DNA of 64,000 nucleotides from Psychrobacter okhotskensis (lineage in GTDB: Bacteria; Pseudomonadota; Gammaproteobacteria; Pseudomonadales; Moraxellaceae), in NCBI RefSeq assembly GCF_013248965.1, contig NZ_JABRVQ010000003.1, positions 1 to 64,000 of the forward strand, read 5' to 3'. Under the pieces are notes generated by a model. It saw nothing but the letters and a program-made list of their open reading frames with translations. It ran no database searches and had not been told where the DNA came from. The position numbers and the translations under genes were made by a program. Each line of letters opens with the position of its first letter. The stretch's first letter is position 1. This document shows positions 9,781 through 19,367 of this stretch, piece after piece.

Positions 9781-11265
9781 TTATTCATTGAACCAAGATT
9801 CCCGAGCTTTCATGATGAGTTTTCCTGCGGTTTCGGTATCTAATCCTTCGATATCTTCTAAATCGAAGACGGCTTGTTCTGCCAAGTCATCAACGGTAAT
9901 GATGTCTTTTTGTGCCATTTTATAAGCCCAACTGACCGTCATTCCTTCAAGATCTTGCAGTTCTTGACTTGGCTCTTTCATGTTCTGTTGTTTAACCAGC
10001 TCATCAGCGATGACGACTTCTTTAGCACGTTCTTGAATCATGTCGATCGCTTCGTCGTCGAGACCTTCGATGTCATAGAAGGTTTCGACCGGTACGTAAG
10101 CCACTTCTTCAATACTGGTAAAACCAATATCGACGAGCGCTTGGGCCAAATCTTTATCAACTTCTAAGCGCTCATAAAATAACTCGATGAACGCTTTTGA
10201 TTCGTTTTGTTGGCGCTGCTGATACTCTTCTTCTAGCATCATATTGAGCTTATAACCCGTTAGCTCAGAGGCCAGACGGACGTTTTGACCTTGTGAGCCA
10301 ATGGCGCGCGCTAACTGATCGTTGGTGCTAAAGATGATATCAGCGGTCTGCATGTCTTCATCTAGGATGATACTACTAACATCCGCAGGCTCTAAAGAGC
10401 TGATGATAAATTGGGCTGGATCATCTGACCAAACCACCACATCAATACGCTCACCATCAAGCTCTTGCTGAACCGCTTGGATACGCGTACCACGCATACC
10501 AATACAAGCGCCAACCGGATCAATACGATGATCGTTGGTTTTGACCGCTATTTTAGCACGAGTACCCGGCAAACGAGCGACGTTACGAATTTCAATAATT
10601 TGTTCGGCAATCTCAGGCACTTCTTTTTGCATCAAAGCTGATAGCATTTCGGGATGGGTACGTGATAAAAGCAACTGTGCACCGCGATTTTCGCGGTTGA
10701 CATGATATAAAATGGCATTGATACGAGATTTTGCACGTAATTGCTCACGGGGCAGCATTTGATCACGTGACAGATAGCCTTCAGCATTATCACCTAGATC
10801 AATAATATAGCCATCGCGTGTCTGTTTTTTGACTTCGCCATACATCATCTCACCAACACGTGGCTCGAAAGCGTCTGCTACTAGCGCACGCTCAGCTTCA
10901 CGAATTTTTTGGATGATAACTTGCTTGGCTTGGGTAGCAGCAATACGACCAAATTCAATCGACTCAATCTGCTCTTCTTTGATATCCCCAATTGACCATT
11001 CTTCTTGATCAAGATCGGTAATAGCCAGCTGACAGGCTGGCATTTCATGGTCTTCATCGGCAACCACTGTCCAATAACGGTACGTATCATAATCGCCAGT
11101 TGCACGATCGATTGATACCCGCACCGCCACTTCTGGCTGTTCGGTATATACTTTTTTCTTAGTCGATACCACCAAAGCGTCTTCTATCGCTTCAAAGATA
11201 TCTTCAGGATTTAAGCCCTTTTCATTACTGACAGTTTCTACTACCGTTAAGATTTCACGACTCAT
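9781..11265 (-). CDS. nusA: Transcription termination/antitermination factor NusA
   Basis: NusA binds RNA polymerase and nascent RNA and modulates pausing, termination and rRNA antitermination. The 494 residues contain the N-terminal RNAP-binding domain, an S1 domain (GEMMYGEVKKQTRDGYIIDLG), two KH domains (DPVGACIGMRGTRIQAV and ARAIGSQGQNVRLASEL) and two C-terminal helix-hairpin-helix acidic repeats, as in gammaproteobacteria. AGGT lies 6 nt before the ATG. It is preceded by rimP and followed by infB. In E. coli this operon is autoregulated by NusA. Confidence 0.98.
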   Translation of the reverse strand: MSREILTVVETVSNEKGLNPEDIFEAIEDALVVSTKKKVYTEQPEVAVRVSIDRATGDYDTYRYWTVVADEDHEMPACQLAITDLDQEEWSIGDIKEEQIESIEFGRIAATQAKQVIIQKIREAERALVADAFEPRVGEMMYGEVKKQTRDGYIIDLGDNAEGYLSRDQMLPREQLRAKSRINAILYHVNRENRGAQLLLSRTHPEMLSALMQKEVPEIAEQIIEIRNVARLPGTRAKIAVKTNDHRIDPVGACIGMRGTRIQAVQQELDGERIDVVVWSDDPAQFIISSLEPADVSSIILDEDMQTADIIFSTNDQLARAIGSQGQNVRLASELTGYKLNMMLEEEYQQRQQNESKAFIELFYERLEVDKDLAQALVDIGFTSIEEVAYVPVETFYDIEGLDDEAIDMIQERAKEVVIADELVKQQNMKEPSQELQDLEGMTVSWAYKMAQKDIITVDDLAEQAVFDLEDIEGLDTETAGKLIMKARESWFNE

Positions 11266-11401
11266 GCTATACCTGTCCTATCATTTTATAATTGACTTAA
11301 ATTTTATAATTGGCATATTGACGTTGTATTGTCACCGTCAGTTATACGCTATTTAGGGGTCAAAATATGGATTAATACTACATTACCATTGAATATTGCA
11401 A

Positions 11402-11902
11402 TTAGACATCTTCATAAATCAAGTGGGCTTTATCAATATTACTCAGAGCAATTTCGAACTGCTCACCATCAGCAGATGTCAGCTTTAGAGACGTCTCATC
11501 GATACTGTCTAAAGTACCTGTTGCTTTGCGGCGTTTTTGATCGCCTTCACCAATGGCTTGTATCAAACGCAAGCTCACTGTTTGACCCACATAGCCATGC
11601 ATCTGCTCATCTGAGAAGAACGCACGGTCAAAGCCAGGTGATGACACTTCTAAAATGTACTCACCAGCAATAGGGTCATGCACTTCAAGAATACCGCTTA
11701 CTTGGTGATTCACTGCCGCACAGTTCTCAATGGTTACTTGCTTATCTTGGGCTTGCTCTTCTGGCAAAGCTTCAATATAAATACGTAATAAAGAGCGATT
11801 GCCTTGCGGTGCAAATTCAATGCCCCATAATGCCACATCACAAGCAGCAACGGCGGGGGCAATAATCTTGGTCAGTTCTGTAACTTTGGTCGAAAGCTTC
11901 AT
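11402..11902 (-). CDS. rimP: Ribosome maturation factor RimP
   Basis: RimP is required for late 30S subunit assembly. The 166 residues show the family pattern: LWGIEFAPQGNRSLLRIYIE, then CAAVNHQVSGILEVHDPIAGEYILEVSSPGFDRAFF, and a C-terminal SH3-like domain. It is the first protein gene of the rimP-nusA-infB operon and lies downstream of initiator tRNA, the same order as E. coli metY-rimP-nusA. A terminator after the tRNA suggests rimP also has its own promoter within 11903-12266. Only a distant AGGAA (13 nt) is seen before the ATG. Confidence 0.95.
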   Translation of the reverse strand: MKLSTKVTELTKIIAPAVAACDVALWGIEFAPQGNRSLLRIYIEALPEEQAQDKQVTIENCAAVNHQVSGILEVHDPIAGEYILEVSSPGFDRAFFSDEQMHGYVGQTVSLRLIQAIGEGDQKRRKATGTLDSIDETSLKLTSADGEQFEIALSNIDKAHLIYEDV

Positions 11903-12266
11903 AATCTATTTATATTTTCCTATTCACTTATCTATCTTATTGAGTAAACCGTAACTGTATCAACTTTGATTTATTATTAACGAATATAAGTCACGGTCAT
12001 TATGTTAAACCACAAACATCTATTAAGATGCGTTGTGCGTTTATATAAGGATGAGCATAGAAAACATCAAGCTCAGCCAAACAATGCTTTTATTATTCAT
12101 AAAGCAGTACTATCGATAAAAGAGTGAGGAATAAAAGATAGTGTGCTTACGAATCATCGCGCTGGTAGCAGCAAGTGACGCCCAGTAACGAATAGTATCG
12201 TACTCTATAGGCTTAGAGCTTAGCATAAGTAGGATAGATACCGCGATAACACCGAGCAGCAGATAC
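11903..12266. other. rimP promoter region
   Basis: About 360 bp between rimP and the tRNA-fMet terminator. An 85-codon minus-strand frame extends across it but starts inside the tRNA gene and lacks a ribosome binding site, so it is not called. The region must contain the rimP-nusA promoter if transcription does not read through from the tRNAs. Confidence 0.35.
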
Positions 12267-12293
12267 AAAAAAACCCACAAGCATAATGGTGGG
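12267..12293 (-). terminator. Terminator downstream of tRNA-fMet
   Basis: On the minus strand CCCAC and GTGGG stems around an 11-nt loop are followed by seven T residues, about 50 bp past the CCA end of the tRNA. The stem is short, so read-through into rimP is plausible. Confidence 0.6.
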
Positions 12294-12340
12294 CTAATCG
12301 TTACTGACAAATTTAGTGTACAAAACATCAGTATAAAAAG

Positions 12341-12417
<77 letters not shown>

Positions 12418-12541
12418 TCAATCTAGAACGCATATTATAGGGAGGTTTTGTAGAAGTGTCAACGTTTATTTTAAATAAAGTCTAAATTAAACGTTTGCTA
12501 CCAAAAAATCCAACCTGACGCTATGCAGCGTCCATAAAACT

Positions 12542-12626
12542 TGGTGCGATTGGGGGGACTTGAACCCCCACAGCTTGCGCCACCACCCCCTCAAGATGGC
12601 GTGTCTACCAATTCCACCACAATCGC
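12542..12626 (-). tRNA. tRNA-Leu (GAG)
   Basis: This 85-nt class II tRNA has an encoded CCA, acceptor GCGATTG/CAATCGC, a long variable arm and anticodon loop TTGAGGG with anticodon GAG, which reads CUC and CUU. It sits between secG and tRNA-fMet, the same place as leuU in E. coli and Pseudomonas. Confidence 0.95.
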
Positions 12627-12841
12627 ATTTTTCACTGCTTTACTTTTGCTGTCTAATCTATCGTAATAGATGCTTAAGGTAGGCATCGATAGAATCAGAC
12701 TGTAAAAACAGAAAAAGCATTGTAAATCTAACGCCTTAAAATAGCAAGCGCTGCCTTCATTAAAAGACAATGATTAAAAATGAATACTAAAAAACAGTTA
12801 TTAAAGATACCGTTTCTAGAGATAGCGTTTTAAAAAAATAA

Positions 12842-13150
12842 CTACTGAGGATTTTGCGTTAACGGGCGCGGCGTTTGTGGTGCTGACACGGGCGCATCTA
12901 AACGAAACTGATCTTCTGCCTGCTTACGCGCATGTACAGCCAGCGTCATACTGGTGATAAAAAATATCACGGTTAACACTGCCGTCGCACGCGTCAAAAA
13001 GTTTGCGGTCCCAGCAGCGCCAAATACGGTACCTGAGGAACCAGCGCCAAAAGAAGCCCCAGCGTCTGCCCCTTTGCCATGCTGTATCAAAATCAAGCCA
13101 ATCATGGCAATTGCCACGATAATGTGCAGGGCTAATATAAACGTAAACAT
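12842..13150 (-). CDS. secG: Protein-export membrane protein SecG
   Basis: SecG is the small subunit of the SecYEG translocon. The 102 residues have two transmembrane helices (about 2-22 and 53-72) around the conserved cytoplasmic loop LILIQHGKGADAGASFGAGSSGTVFG, and a polar C-terminal tail with PVSAPQTPRP. AGAGG precedes the ATG. It lies between tpiA and tRNA-Leu, a common order in Pseudomonas relatives, and may be co-transcribed with both. Confidence 0.96.
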   Translation of the reverse strand: MFTFILALHIIVAIAMIGLILIQHGKGADAGASFGAGSSGTVFGAAGTANFLTRATAVLTVIFFITSMTLAVHARKQAEDQFRLDAPVSAPQTPRPLTQNPQ

Positions 13151-13373
13151 GGTGGCCTCTTTTGCCGCGTAATGACGACTGATAACGAAAAATAAATCGT
13201 AGGGGTTAATAATAGCGCTTAGCGTGTAATGACGCCAAATCGATTATATAAATAAGGCGCATTGTACACGATTGCAAGGGCACTGTTAAACCCACTTTTG
13301 CCAACTGATAAAGACATTTTTTGAATAAGGTGGCCATTCAATATTTGTTAAATGGATGTTTTATTTAATTTTA

Positions 13374-14174
13374 TTAAGCCATAGCACGGCTAAAGGCCTC
13401 GGCAATCGCTAAAAAACTTTCTGCTTTTAATGACGCGCCGCCGACTAATGCGCCATCTATCATAGGGTCTGCCGCAAAACTATCGGCGTTATCGACATTA
13501 ACACTACCACCATATAGTACGGTCATCGTGTCCAATGAATCAGCGAAGCCTGCAACCGTCTGCTTAATATGTTGATGCGTGGCGCTCACCTCTGCCACGG
13601 TTGGCACTTTACCCGTCCCAATCGCCCATACTGGCTCGTAGGCAATGATTAAGCGCTCAGACAATGAGGCAGTAAGCTCGGGCTGTTGCGCGAGCAAGTC
13701 TTTGATAACTGACAACTGCGTATCAATGACTGGCAGCGTCTGCTTATCATCATATTGTGCTTGGGTCTCACCAATACAAAATACCACGCCCAAATTTTGC
13801 GTCAGCGCATGAGTCAGCTTTTGCAGCAAGCACTCATGAGACTCTTGATGGTATTGACGGCGTTCAGAGTGACCAAGTATCGTCCAAGTTGCGCCAGCAT
13901 CAACCACTTGCTGCGCGGAACAATCCCCCGTATACGCACCAGTGTTCGCACTATGCGCACTAATATCTTGCGCTGCACACAGCACTGAGGTATCTTTTAA
14001 GCGGACGCTGACAGCAGCCAAGTGAATACAACTGGGTGCCACCATTAACCTGCAGCTATTTTTGACCACTTGCTCTTCGGTATCAACGGCAGTTAATAAG
14101 TCATCTAGTAGCGCATTGACGTCGTGGCTCGTTGCTGGATTTTGCTTCCAATTGCCAATTACCCAAGCTTGCAT
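13374..14174 (-). CDS. tpiA: Triosephosphate isomerase
   Basis: This TIM-barrel enzyme interconverts dihydroxyacetone phosphate and glyceraldehyde 3-phosphate in glycolysis and gluconeogenesis. Catalytic residues are visible: Lys in GNWKQNP, His in LGHSERR and Glu in [11 protein letters not shown] (loop 6), plus the phosphate-binding YGGSV and [10 protein letters not shown] chose the second of two close ATGs because AAGG lies 8-9 nt before it. The first would add two residues and sits too close. It is upstream of secG. Confidence 0.97.
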   Translation of the reverse strand: MQAWVIGNWKQNPATSHDVNALLDDLLTAVDTEEQVVKNSCRLMVAPSCIHLAAVSVRLKDTSVLCAAQDISAHSANTGAYTGDCSAQQVVDAGATWTILGHSERRQYHQESHECLLQKLTHALTQNLGVVFCIGETQAQYDDKQTLPVIDTQLSVIKDLLAQQPELTASLSERLIIAYEPVWAIGTGKVPTVAEVSATHQHIKQTVAGFADSLDTMTVLYGGSVNVDNADSFAADPMIDGALVGGASLKAESFLAIAEAFSRAMA

Positions 14175-14505
14175 ACTCATCTACCTTGTCTCATGTATTC
14201 CTGCCAATTCGGCTCATATGCGCGCCAGTATAACAAATATTTCACAAGTGCTATAGTATAGTGCGAGCTGAAGCAAAATGGCTTATATATAGTGGCATAC
14301 CCTATATAAAGCTTAAAAAAATACAGTCACTACTATGAATACTAAAAAATAACAGCCGCTTAAAACTACTTATCTCAAACGACTTTAACCAACATTGATG
14401 ATAATTAATGATTAAGAGCTACTCATGAAAACCATCAATACTTAAATACTCAAATACTTAGCAAGCGGGTTTTAGCAAAACATTCGATATCAAAGAGAGG
14501 TCATT
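14175..14505. other. Divergent tpiA / pilB promoter region
   Basis: About 330 bp between divergent genes must carry promoters for tpiA (minus) and pilB (plus). It is AT-rich with no coding frame and no strong consensus promoter that I can defend. AGAGAGG precedes the pilB start at 14506. Confidence 0.4.
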
Positions 14506-16215
14506 ATGTCTATCACAGCCAATAAATACGGTGGTTTAGCCCAGCAGCTGATTAGCGAAGGTATCGTAAGCGAAGCGCATATGAAAACTGCGCAGACAGA
14601 ATCGCAGCAACAGCAAATCGGGCTCGTACCTTATTTGGTAGACAATAAATTAGCCAATGCTTATCAACTGGCACAAATGCTGTCACAGGCTTTTGGCGAT
14701 CCGCTCTTTGATCTTGACGCAATCAGTGCGGATGTCATTCCAAAAGATTTGGTCGATGAAAAAATTGTACGCAAGTTTCACGCCCTTCCCCTCTTTAAGC
14801 GTGGGCAGCGCTTATTTGTTGCTTTAAGCGATCCAACACGTATAGACGCCATTGATGCGATTGCCTTTAACTCTCGCCTCTCTATCGAAACCGTCGTCGT
14901 CGAAGAAGATAAGCTAAAAAGACGTATCGAGAGTCTGTATGCCGATACCATGCAAAGTTTCGATAGCTTTTCTGACAGTGACTTAAATATTGGCTTTGAA
15001 GACGGTGAAGAAGAGGAAGGTGAAACCAAGCTTAGCGATAATATCGATGAAGCGCCTGTCGTAAAGTTTGTCAATAAAATGCTGGTCGACGCCATTCGTA
15101 TGGGCGCCTCAGATTTGCATTTTGAACCGTATGAAAAAAGCTTTCGTGTCCGCTTTCGTGTCGACGGTGTCATGCAAAAAATGGCCAACCCGCCAGTACA
15201 GCTCGCTAGCAAAATTGCAGCGCGGCTAAAGGTGATGTCACAGATGGACATCTCAGAACGCCGCATACCACAAGATGGGCGCATTAAGCTCAAAATATCT
15301 AAAAATAAAGCCATCGATTTCCGGGTCAACTCATTACCGACCTTGTTTGGTGAAAAGCTTGTATTGCGTATTTTGGACCCGTCATCCGCCATGCTCGGTA
15401 TCGAGGCTCTTGGTTATGAGCCTGACCAACAAGACATGTTTTTGGAAGCGTTGCATAAACCGCAAGGTATGCTATTGATTACTGGTCCGACTGGTTCTGG
15501 TAAAACGGTGTCACTCTATACCGGCATTAACATTTTGAACACAGGCGCAACGAACATCTCCACTGCCGAAGATCCGGTCGAGATTAACCTCGAAGGCATT
15601 AATCAGGTCAACGTGAATGCTAAAGTGGGGCTGACTTTCGCCAATGCGCTAAAGTCATTCTTACGTCAAGATCCTGACATCGTAATGGTGGGTGAGATTC
15701 GTGACCTTGAAACGGCAGAGATTGCCATTAAGGCTGCGCAAACCGGCCATATGGTGCTTTCGACCCTGCATACCAACTCAGCACCAGAGACCTTGACCCG
15801 CCTACGCAACATGGGTGTGGCTTCCTTTAACATTGCCACGTCAGTGAACTTGGTTATCGCCCAGCGCCTAGCACGGCGCTTATGTAAAAACTGTAAAAAA
15901 CCCATCAACGTGCCACGGCAAAGCTTGCTTGAGCTTGGCTTTACTGACACCGATTTAGACAACCCAGACAATGTCATCTATGAACCCGTAGGCTGTAACG
16001 AATGCCGCGAAGGTTATAAAGGCCGTGTGGGTATCTACGAGGTGATGAAAGTCAGCCCTGATATTTCTCGGATTATCATGGAAGATGGCAACGCAATTGA
16101 TATCAAAGATGCGGCTCTCAAAAATGGCTTTCGAGACTTGCGCCGCTCTGGGGTGTTAAAAGTTTTACAAGGCGTGACCAGTATTCAAGAAATGATGCGC
16201 GTTACCTCTGAATAA
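14506..16215 (+). CDS. pilB: Type IV pilus assembly ATPase PilB
   Basis: This cytoplasmic hexameric ATPase powers pilin polymerisation. The 569 residues have the N-terminal GspE/PilB domain (about 1-150) and the C-terminal ATPase with Walker A GPTGSGKTVSLYT, the Walker B region DPDIVMVGEIRDLETAEIA and the His box TGHMVLSTLHTNSA. A four-cysteine zinc site (CKNCKK and CNEC) precedes GYKGRVGIYEV. pilC and pilD follow on the same strand. The set drives twitching motility and often DNA uptake in Moraxellaceae. Confidence 0.97.
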   Translation: MSITANKYGGLAQQLISEGIVSEAHMKTAQTESQQQQIGLVPYLVDNKLANAYQLAQMLSQAFGDPLFDLDAISADVIPKDLVDEKIVRKFHALPLFKRGQRLFVALSDPTRIDAIDAIAFNSRLSIETVVVEEDKLKRRIESLYADTMQSFDSFSDSDLNIGFEDGEEEEGETKLSDNIDEAPVVKFVNKMLVDAIRMGASDLHFEPYEKSFRVRFRVDGVMQKMANPPVQLASKIAARLKVMSQMDISERRIPQDGRIKLKISKNKAIDFRVNSLPTLFGEKLVLRILDPSSAMLGIEALGYEPDQQDMFLEALHKPQGMLLITGPTGSGKTVSLYTGINILNTGATNISTAEDPVEINLEGINQVNVNAKVGLTFANALKSFLRQDPDIVMVGEIRDLETAEIAIKAAQTGHMVLSTLHTNSAPETLTRLRNMGVASFNIATSVNLVIAQRLARRLCKNCKKPINVPRQSLLELGFTDTDLDNPDNVIYEPVGCNECREGYKGRVGIYEVMKVSPDISRIIMEDGNAIDIKDAALKNGFRDLRRSGVLKVLQGVTSIQEMMRVTSE

Positions 16216-16282
16216 TGATGAACGCTAAATCGCCTTATTATTTCTACTCTCTAGGCATTGATAGCATTGCTTTTAAATAGTC

Positions 16283-16311
16283 TTGACTTCGAATGGCGTT
16301 ATTTTTATAAA
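16283..16311 (+). promoter_or_regulatory. Possible sigma-70 promoter for pilC-pilD
   Basis: TTGACT (16283-16288), a 17-bp spacer and TATAAA (16306-16311) lie about 155 bp upstream of pilC in the 250-bp gap after pilB. This fits sigma-70 well and would let pilCD-coaE be transcribed apart from pilB. Confidence 0.35.
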
Positions 16312-16465
16312 CCAGCAATAATACTTACTCAGATGTACTTAAAAATAAAACAGAGTTATACTGGTTTTTTACGTTAAAATAAAGTATGCCATCTTTGTGT
16401 AATAAGTTAGGCATCGTTGTATTTCTTTGCAATATCTATATTAGACAAATCTTGAGGGTAGTAAC

Positions 16466-17689
16466 ATGGCAAAAGCGAAGACCGACATGCTGTTAGACTT
16501 TGTCTATGACGGGGTAAATCGACGCGGACAAAAAGTAAAGGGCGAAACCACCAGTCGTAGCCTAGAGCTGGCAAAAGCTACTCTGCGCAAACAAGGCATC
16601 ACCGTCAAAGGTATCAAGAAAAAGCCCAAGCCCCTCTACACCTTCAAAAAACCCATCAAACCTATTGATATTGCCATCTTTGCCCGTCAATTGGCAACCA
16701 TGATGAAAGCGGGCGTGCCATTGACCCAGTCCTTTGAGATTGTCGCGGACTCATTGGATAATCCCAGTATGAAAGAACTGGTTTTGCAAATAAAAGCCGA
16801 TATCGAAGCCGGTGGGACTTTTGCCTCAGCCTTGCGTAAACACCCACGCTATTTTGATGATCTGTTTTGCTCGCTCGTCGACTCTGGCGAGCAATCAGGG
16901 GCGCTTGAGACCATGCTGGAGCGGGTTGCCACTTATAAAGAAAAAAGCGAATTATTAAAAGCCAAAATTAAAAAAGCGGTAAAATATCCTATCGCGGTTA
17001 TTGTCGTCGCTGTTATCGTTACCATGATTCTGCTTATCAAAGTAGTCCCTGTATTCTCAGACTTATTTGAATCTTTTGGTGCAGAGCTCCCTGCCTTTAC
17101 CCAAATGGTCGTTGGCATGTCAGAATGGATGCAGGCGTGGTGGTTTATTTTGATTATTCTCATTGGTGGGGCGATTATTGGTTTTTCAGAAGCCAAAAAA
17201 CGCTCTAAGAAATTCCGAGACTTTTTAGACCGTGCCGTATTAAAAATACCAATATTTGGCAATATTGCTTATCAAGCCATTATCGCGCGTTTCGCTCGTA
17301 CCTTATCTACCACCTTTGCCGCTGGTGTACCCCTTATCGACGCCCTAGATTCGACTGCTGGCGCCACTAATAACGTCGTGTTTTATAATGCGACGCAGCA
17401 AATCAAAAATGACGTATCTACTGGTCAACAATTGCAGTTTTCGATACGCTCTACCAATCTATTTCCAAGTATGGCCATTCAAATGGTTGGTATCGGTGAA
17501 GAGTCTGGTAGCTTAGAAGAAATGCTAGATAAAGTAGCGGTCTATTACGAAAACGAAGTCGACAATGCGGTCGACGGCTTGACCAGTCTGATGGAGCCTA
17601 TGATTATGGCTGTGTTGGGGGTTTTGGTCGGTGGCTTGGTGATTGCGATGTATTTGCCAATCTTCCAAATGGGCTCAGTGGTAGGTTAA
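16466..17689 (+). CDS. pilC: Type IV pilus inner-membrane platform protein PilC
   Basis: PilC (GspF family) is the inner-membrane platform that couples PilB to pilin polymerisation. The 407 residues contain two T2SSF domains with the motif pattern FARQLATMMKAGVPL ... SGEQSGALETMLERVA and its repeat FARTLSTTFAAGVPLIDAL ... IGEESGSLEEMLDKVA. Transmembrane segments lie near 170-192, 220-240 and 378-400. It lies 250 bp after pilB and 25 bp before pilD. Confidence 0.96.
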   Translation: MAKAKTDMLLDFVYDGVNRRGQKVKGETTSRSLELAKATLRKQGITVKGIKKKPKPLYTFKKPIKPIDIAIFARQLATMMKAGVPLTQSFEIVADSLDNPSMKELVLQIKADIEAGGTFASALRKHPRYFDDLFCSLVDSGEQSGALETMLERVATYKEKSELLKAKIKKAVKYPIAVIVVAVIVTMILLIKVVPVFSDLFESFGAELPAFTQMVVGMSEWMQAWWFILIILIGGAIIGFSEAKKRSKKFRDFLDRAVLKIPIFGNIAYQAIIARFARTLSTTFAAGVPLIDALDSTAGATNNVVFYNATQQIKNDVSTGQQLQFSIRSTNLFPSMAIQMVGIGEESGSLEEMLDKVAVYYENEVDNAVDGLTSLMEPMIMAVLGVLVGGLVIAMYLPIFQMGSVVG

Positions 17690-17714
17690 AGATGACGGAA
17701 AGGACAGCGATTTA

Positions 17715-18614
17715 ATGCAATTTATAGAATTATTACAAAGTAATATGACGGTAGCGTTAGTCGTATTTGGTCTGTTGGGCCTTTGTGTGGGCAGTTTTTT
17801 AAATGTGGTGATTCACCGTATGCCGCTGATGATGGTCTATAGCTGGCGTCAAGAATGTAGTCAATTTATGGCGCAGCAAGCAGACATGCCGCAAGAGCAT
17901 ACTATACCACTGACTGATATCGTCGCAGCGGATACCCCTATTACGTTGAGTCGACCAGCGTCGCGCTGCCCTCACTGCGCGCACAAAATAAAGTGGTATG
18001 AGAACGTACCCTTAATAAGCTGGCTGCTGTTACGTGGGCGCTGCTCAAACTGTAATGCTGCTATCGGTCTGCGTTATCCTTTGGTTGAGCTCGTCACTGC
18101 CTTGTTATCCATACTGGTCATCTATCAGTTTGGGGTCAGTGCCGCTGGGTTGTCCGCCTTAGTTTTAGTATGGACGCTAGTTGCATTAACGGGTATCGAT
18201 TTTGATACCCAGCTACTGCCAGATCGCCTAACCTTTCCGTTAGCGGGTTTAGGATTGGCCGTCAATTCACAAAGCTGGTTCGTCTCACCAACTCAGTCTA
18301 TTTGGGGCTTGTTGTTTGGGTTTTTATCATTATGGATAGTGGTCAAAGTATTCTTCCTTATCACCAAAAAACATGGCATGGGACAAGGTGACTTTAAGCT
18401 CCTAGCAGTACTGGGTGCTTGGCTTGGGCCCATGATGTTGCCATTGATTATTTTATTGTCTTCCCTACTCGGTTCAATCGTTGGGATTATCTTGATGAAA
18501 AAACAAGGTGAGAGTAAGCCTTTTGCCTTTGGTCCTTATATCGCAGTGGCTGGTATTGTTGCTTTATTATATGGCTCAGATATCGTCAGTTGGTACTTGG
18601 GCATGTATACTTAG
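17715..18614 (+). CDS. pilD: Prepilin peptidase / N-methyltransferase
   Basis: This membrane aspartic protease cleaves leader peptides of type IV prepilins and methylates the new N-terminus. The 299 residues have the N-terminal GSFLNVVIHRMP signature, a zinc-binding pair of CxxC motifs (RCPHC and RCSNC) in the methyltransferase loop, and catalytic Asp residues in TGIDFDTQLLPD and GMGQGDFKLLA. Several transmembrane helices follow. It is 25 bp downstream of pilC, and coaE follows, as in Pseudomonas. Confidence 0.96.
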   Translation: MQFIELLQSNMTVALVVFGLLGLCVGSFLNVVIHRMPLMMVYSWRQECSQFMAQQADMPQEHTIPLTDIVAADTPITLSRPASRCPHCAHKIKWYENVPLISWLLLRGRCSNCNAAIGLRYPLVELVTALLSILVIYQFGVSAAGLSALVLVWTLVALTGIDFDTQLLPDRLTFPLAGLGLAVNSQSWFVSPTQSIWGLLFGFLSLWIVVKVFFLITKKHGMGQGDFKLLAVLGAWLGPMMLPLIILLSSLLGSIVGIILMKKQGESKPFAFGPYIAVAGIVALLYGSDIVSWYLGMYT

Positions 18615-18674
18615 GGTCACAAACTATTTTCTCAGTTTATTACTGCCATTCTATCCGTTAGATAAGTCATTATT

Positions 18675-19367
18675 ATGTCAAAATATGCCACAACAGCTTC
18701 GCCTTATTCTCATCAACCACAAAGCCCACAAAAGAAAAGCAAGACGCTAGTAGTAGGTCTAACCGGGGGCATCGGTAGTGGTAAATCTGCCGCCAGTGAT
18801 TGGTTCGCTGAGCAAGGCATTGATATTATTGATGCCGATGTCATTGCCCATCAAGTCGTTGCCAAAGGCAGCGCAACGCTACGCAAAATCCAGAAGAAGT
18901 TTGGTGATTGGGTAGTGAATGAAAAAGGAGATATGGATCGGGCAGCGGTAAGAACGCATGTTTTTACTTATCCAGAAGCACTGATTGAGCTAGAAGCGAT
19001 TACCCATCCAGCGATACGTGAGGCGGCAAAACTACAGCTGGCCGAAAGCACCTCACCTTATGTGGTGTTGTCAGCGCCACTACTCATCGAAGCGGCGGAA
19101 GCAGGGCTGGCCAATTTATGCCAGCGTATTTTGGTCATGGATGCGGCGGTGGACACCCAGCTGACCCGTGCCAGCCAGCGAGATGAACAAAGCGTACAAA
19201 AGATTAAAGCCATCATGGTCAATCAGCTAAGCCGCGAAGAGCGGAATCAGCACGCTGATGATGTCGTACTTAATGATGGTAATTTGGCTGATCTCTACCT
19301 AAAATTAGAGCCACTACATCAGAGCTATCTTACGCTTGCCCAGCAGCTAAAGTACGCTGCCGATTAA
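18675..19367 (+). CDS. coaE: Dephospho-CoA kinase
   Basis: This enzyme catalyses the last step of coenzyme A synthesis, ATP-dependent 3'-phosphorylation of dephospho-CoA. P-loop GLTGGIGSGKSAAS, the DADVIAHQVV CoA-domain motif and VLSAPLLIEA are all present. A Ser/Thr/Lys-rich N-terminal extension of about 25 residues precedes the P-loop. The last 38 bp overlap the 3' end of rlmB on the opposite strand. Confidence 0.96.
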   Translation: MSKYATTASPYSHQPQSPQKKSKTLVVGLTGGIGSGKSAASDWFAEQGIDIIDADVIAHQVVAKGSATLRKIQKKFGDWVVNEKGDMDRAAVRTHVFTYPEALIELEAITHPAIREAAKLQLAESTSPYVVLSAPLLIEAAEAGLANLCQRILVMDAAVDTQLTRASQRDEQSVQKIKAIMVNQLSREERNQHADDVVLNDGNLADLYLKLEPLHQSYLTLAQQLKYAAD

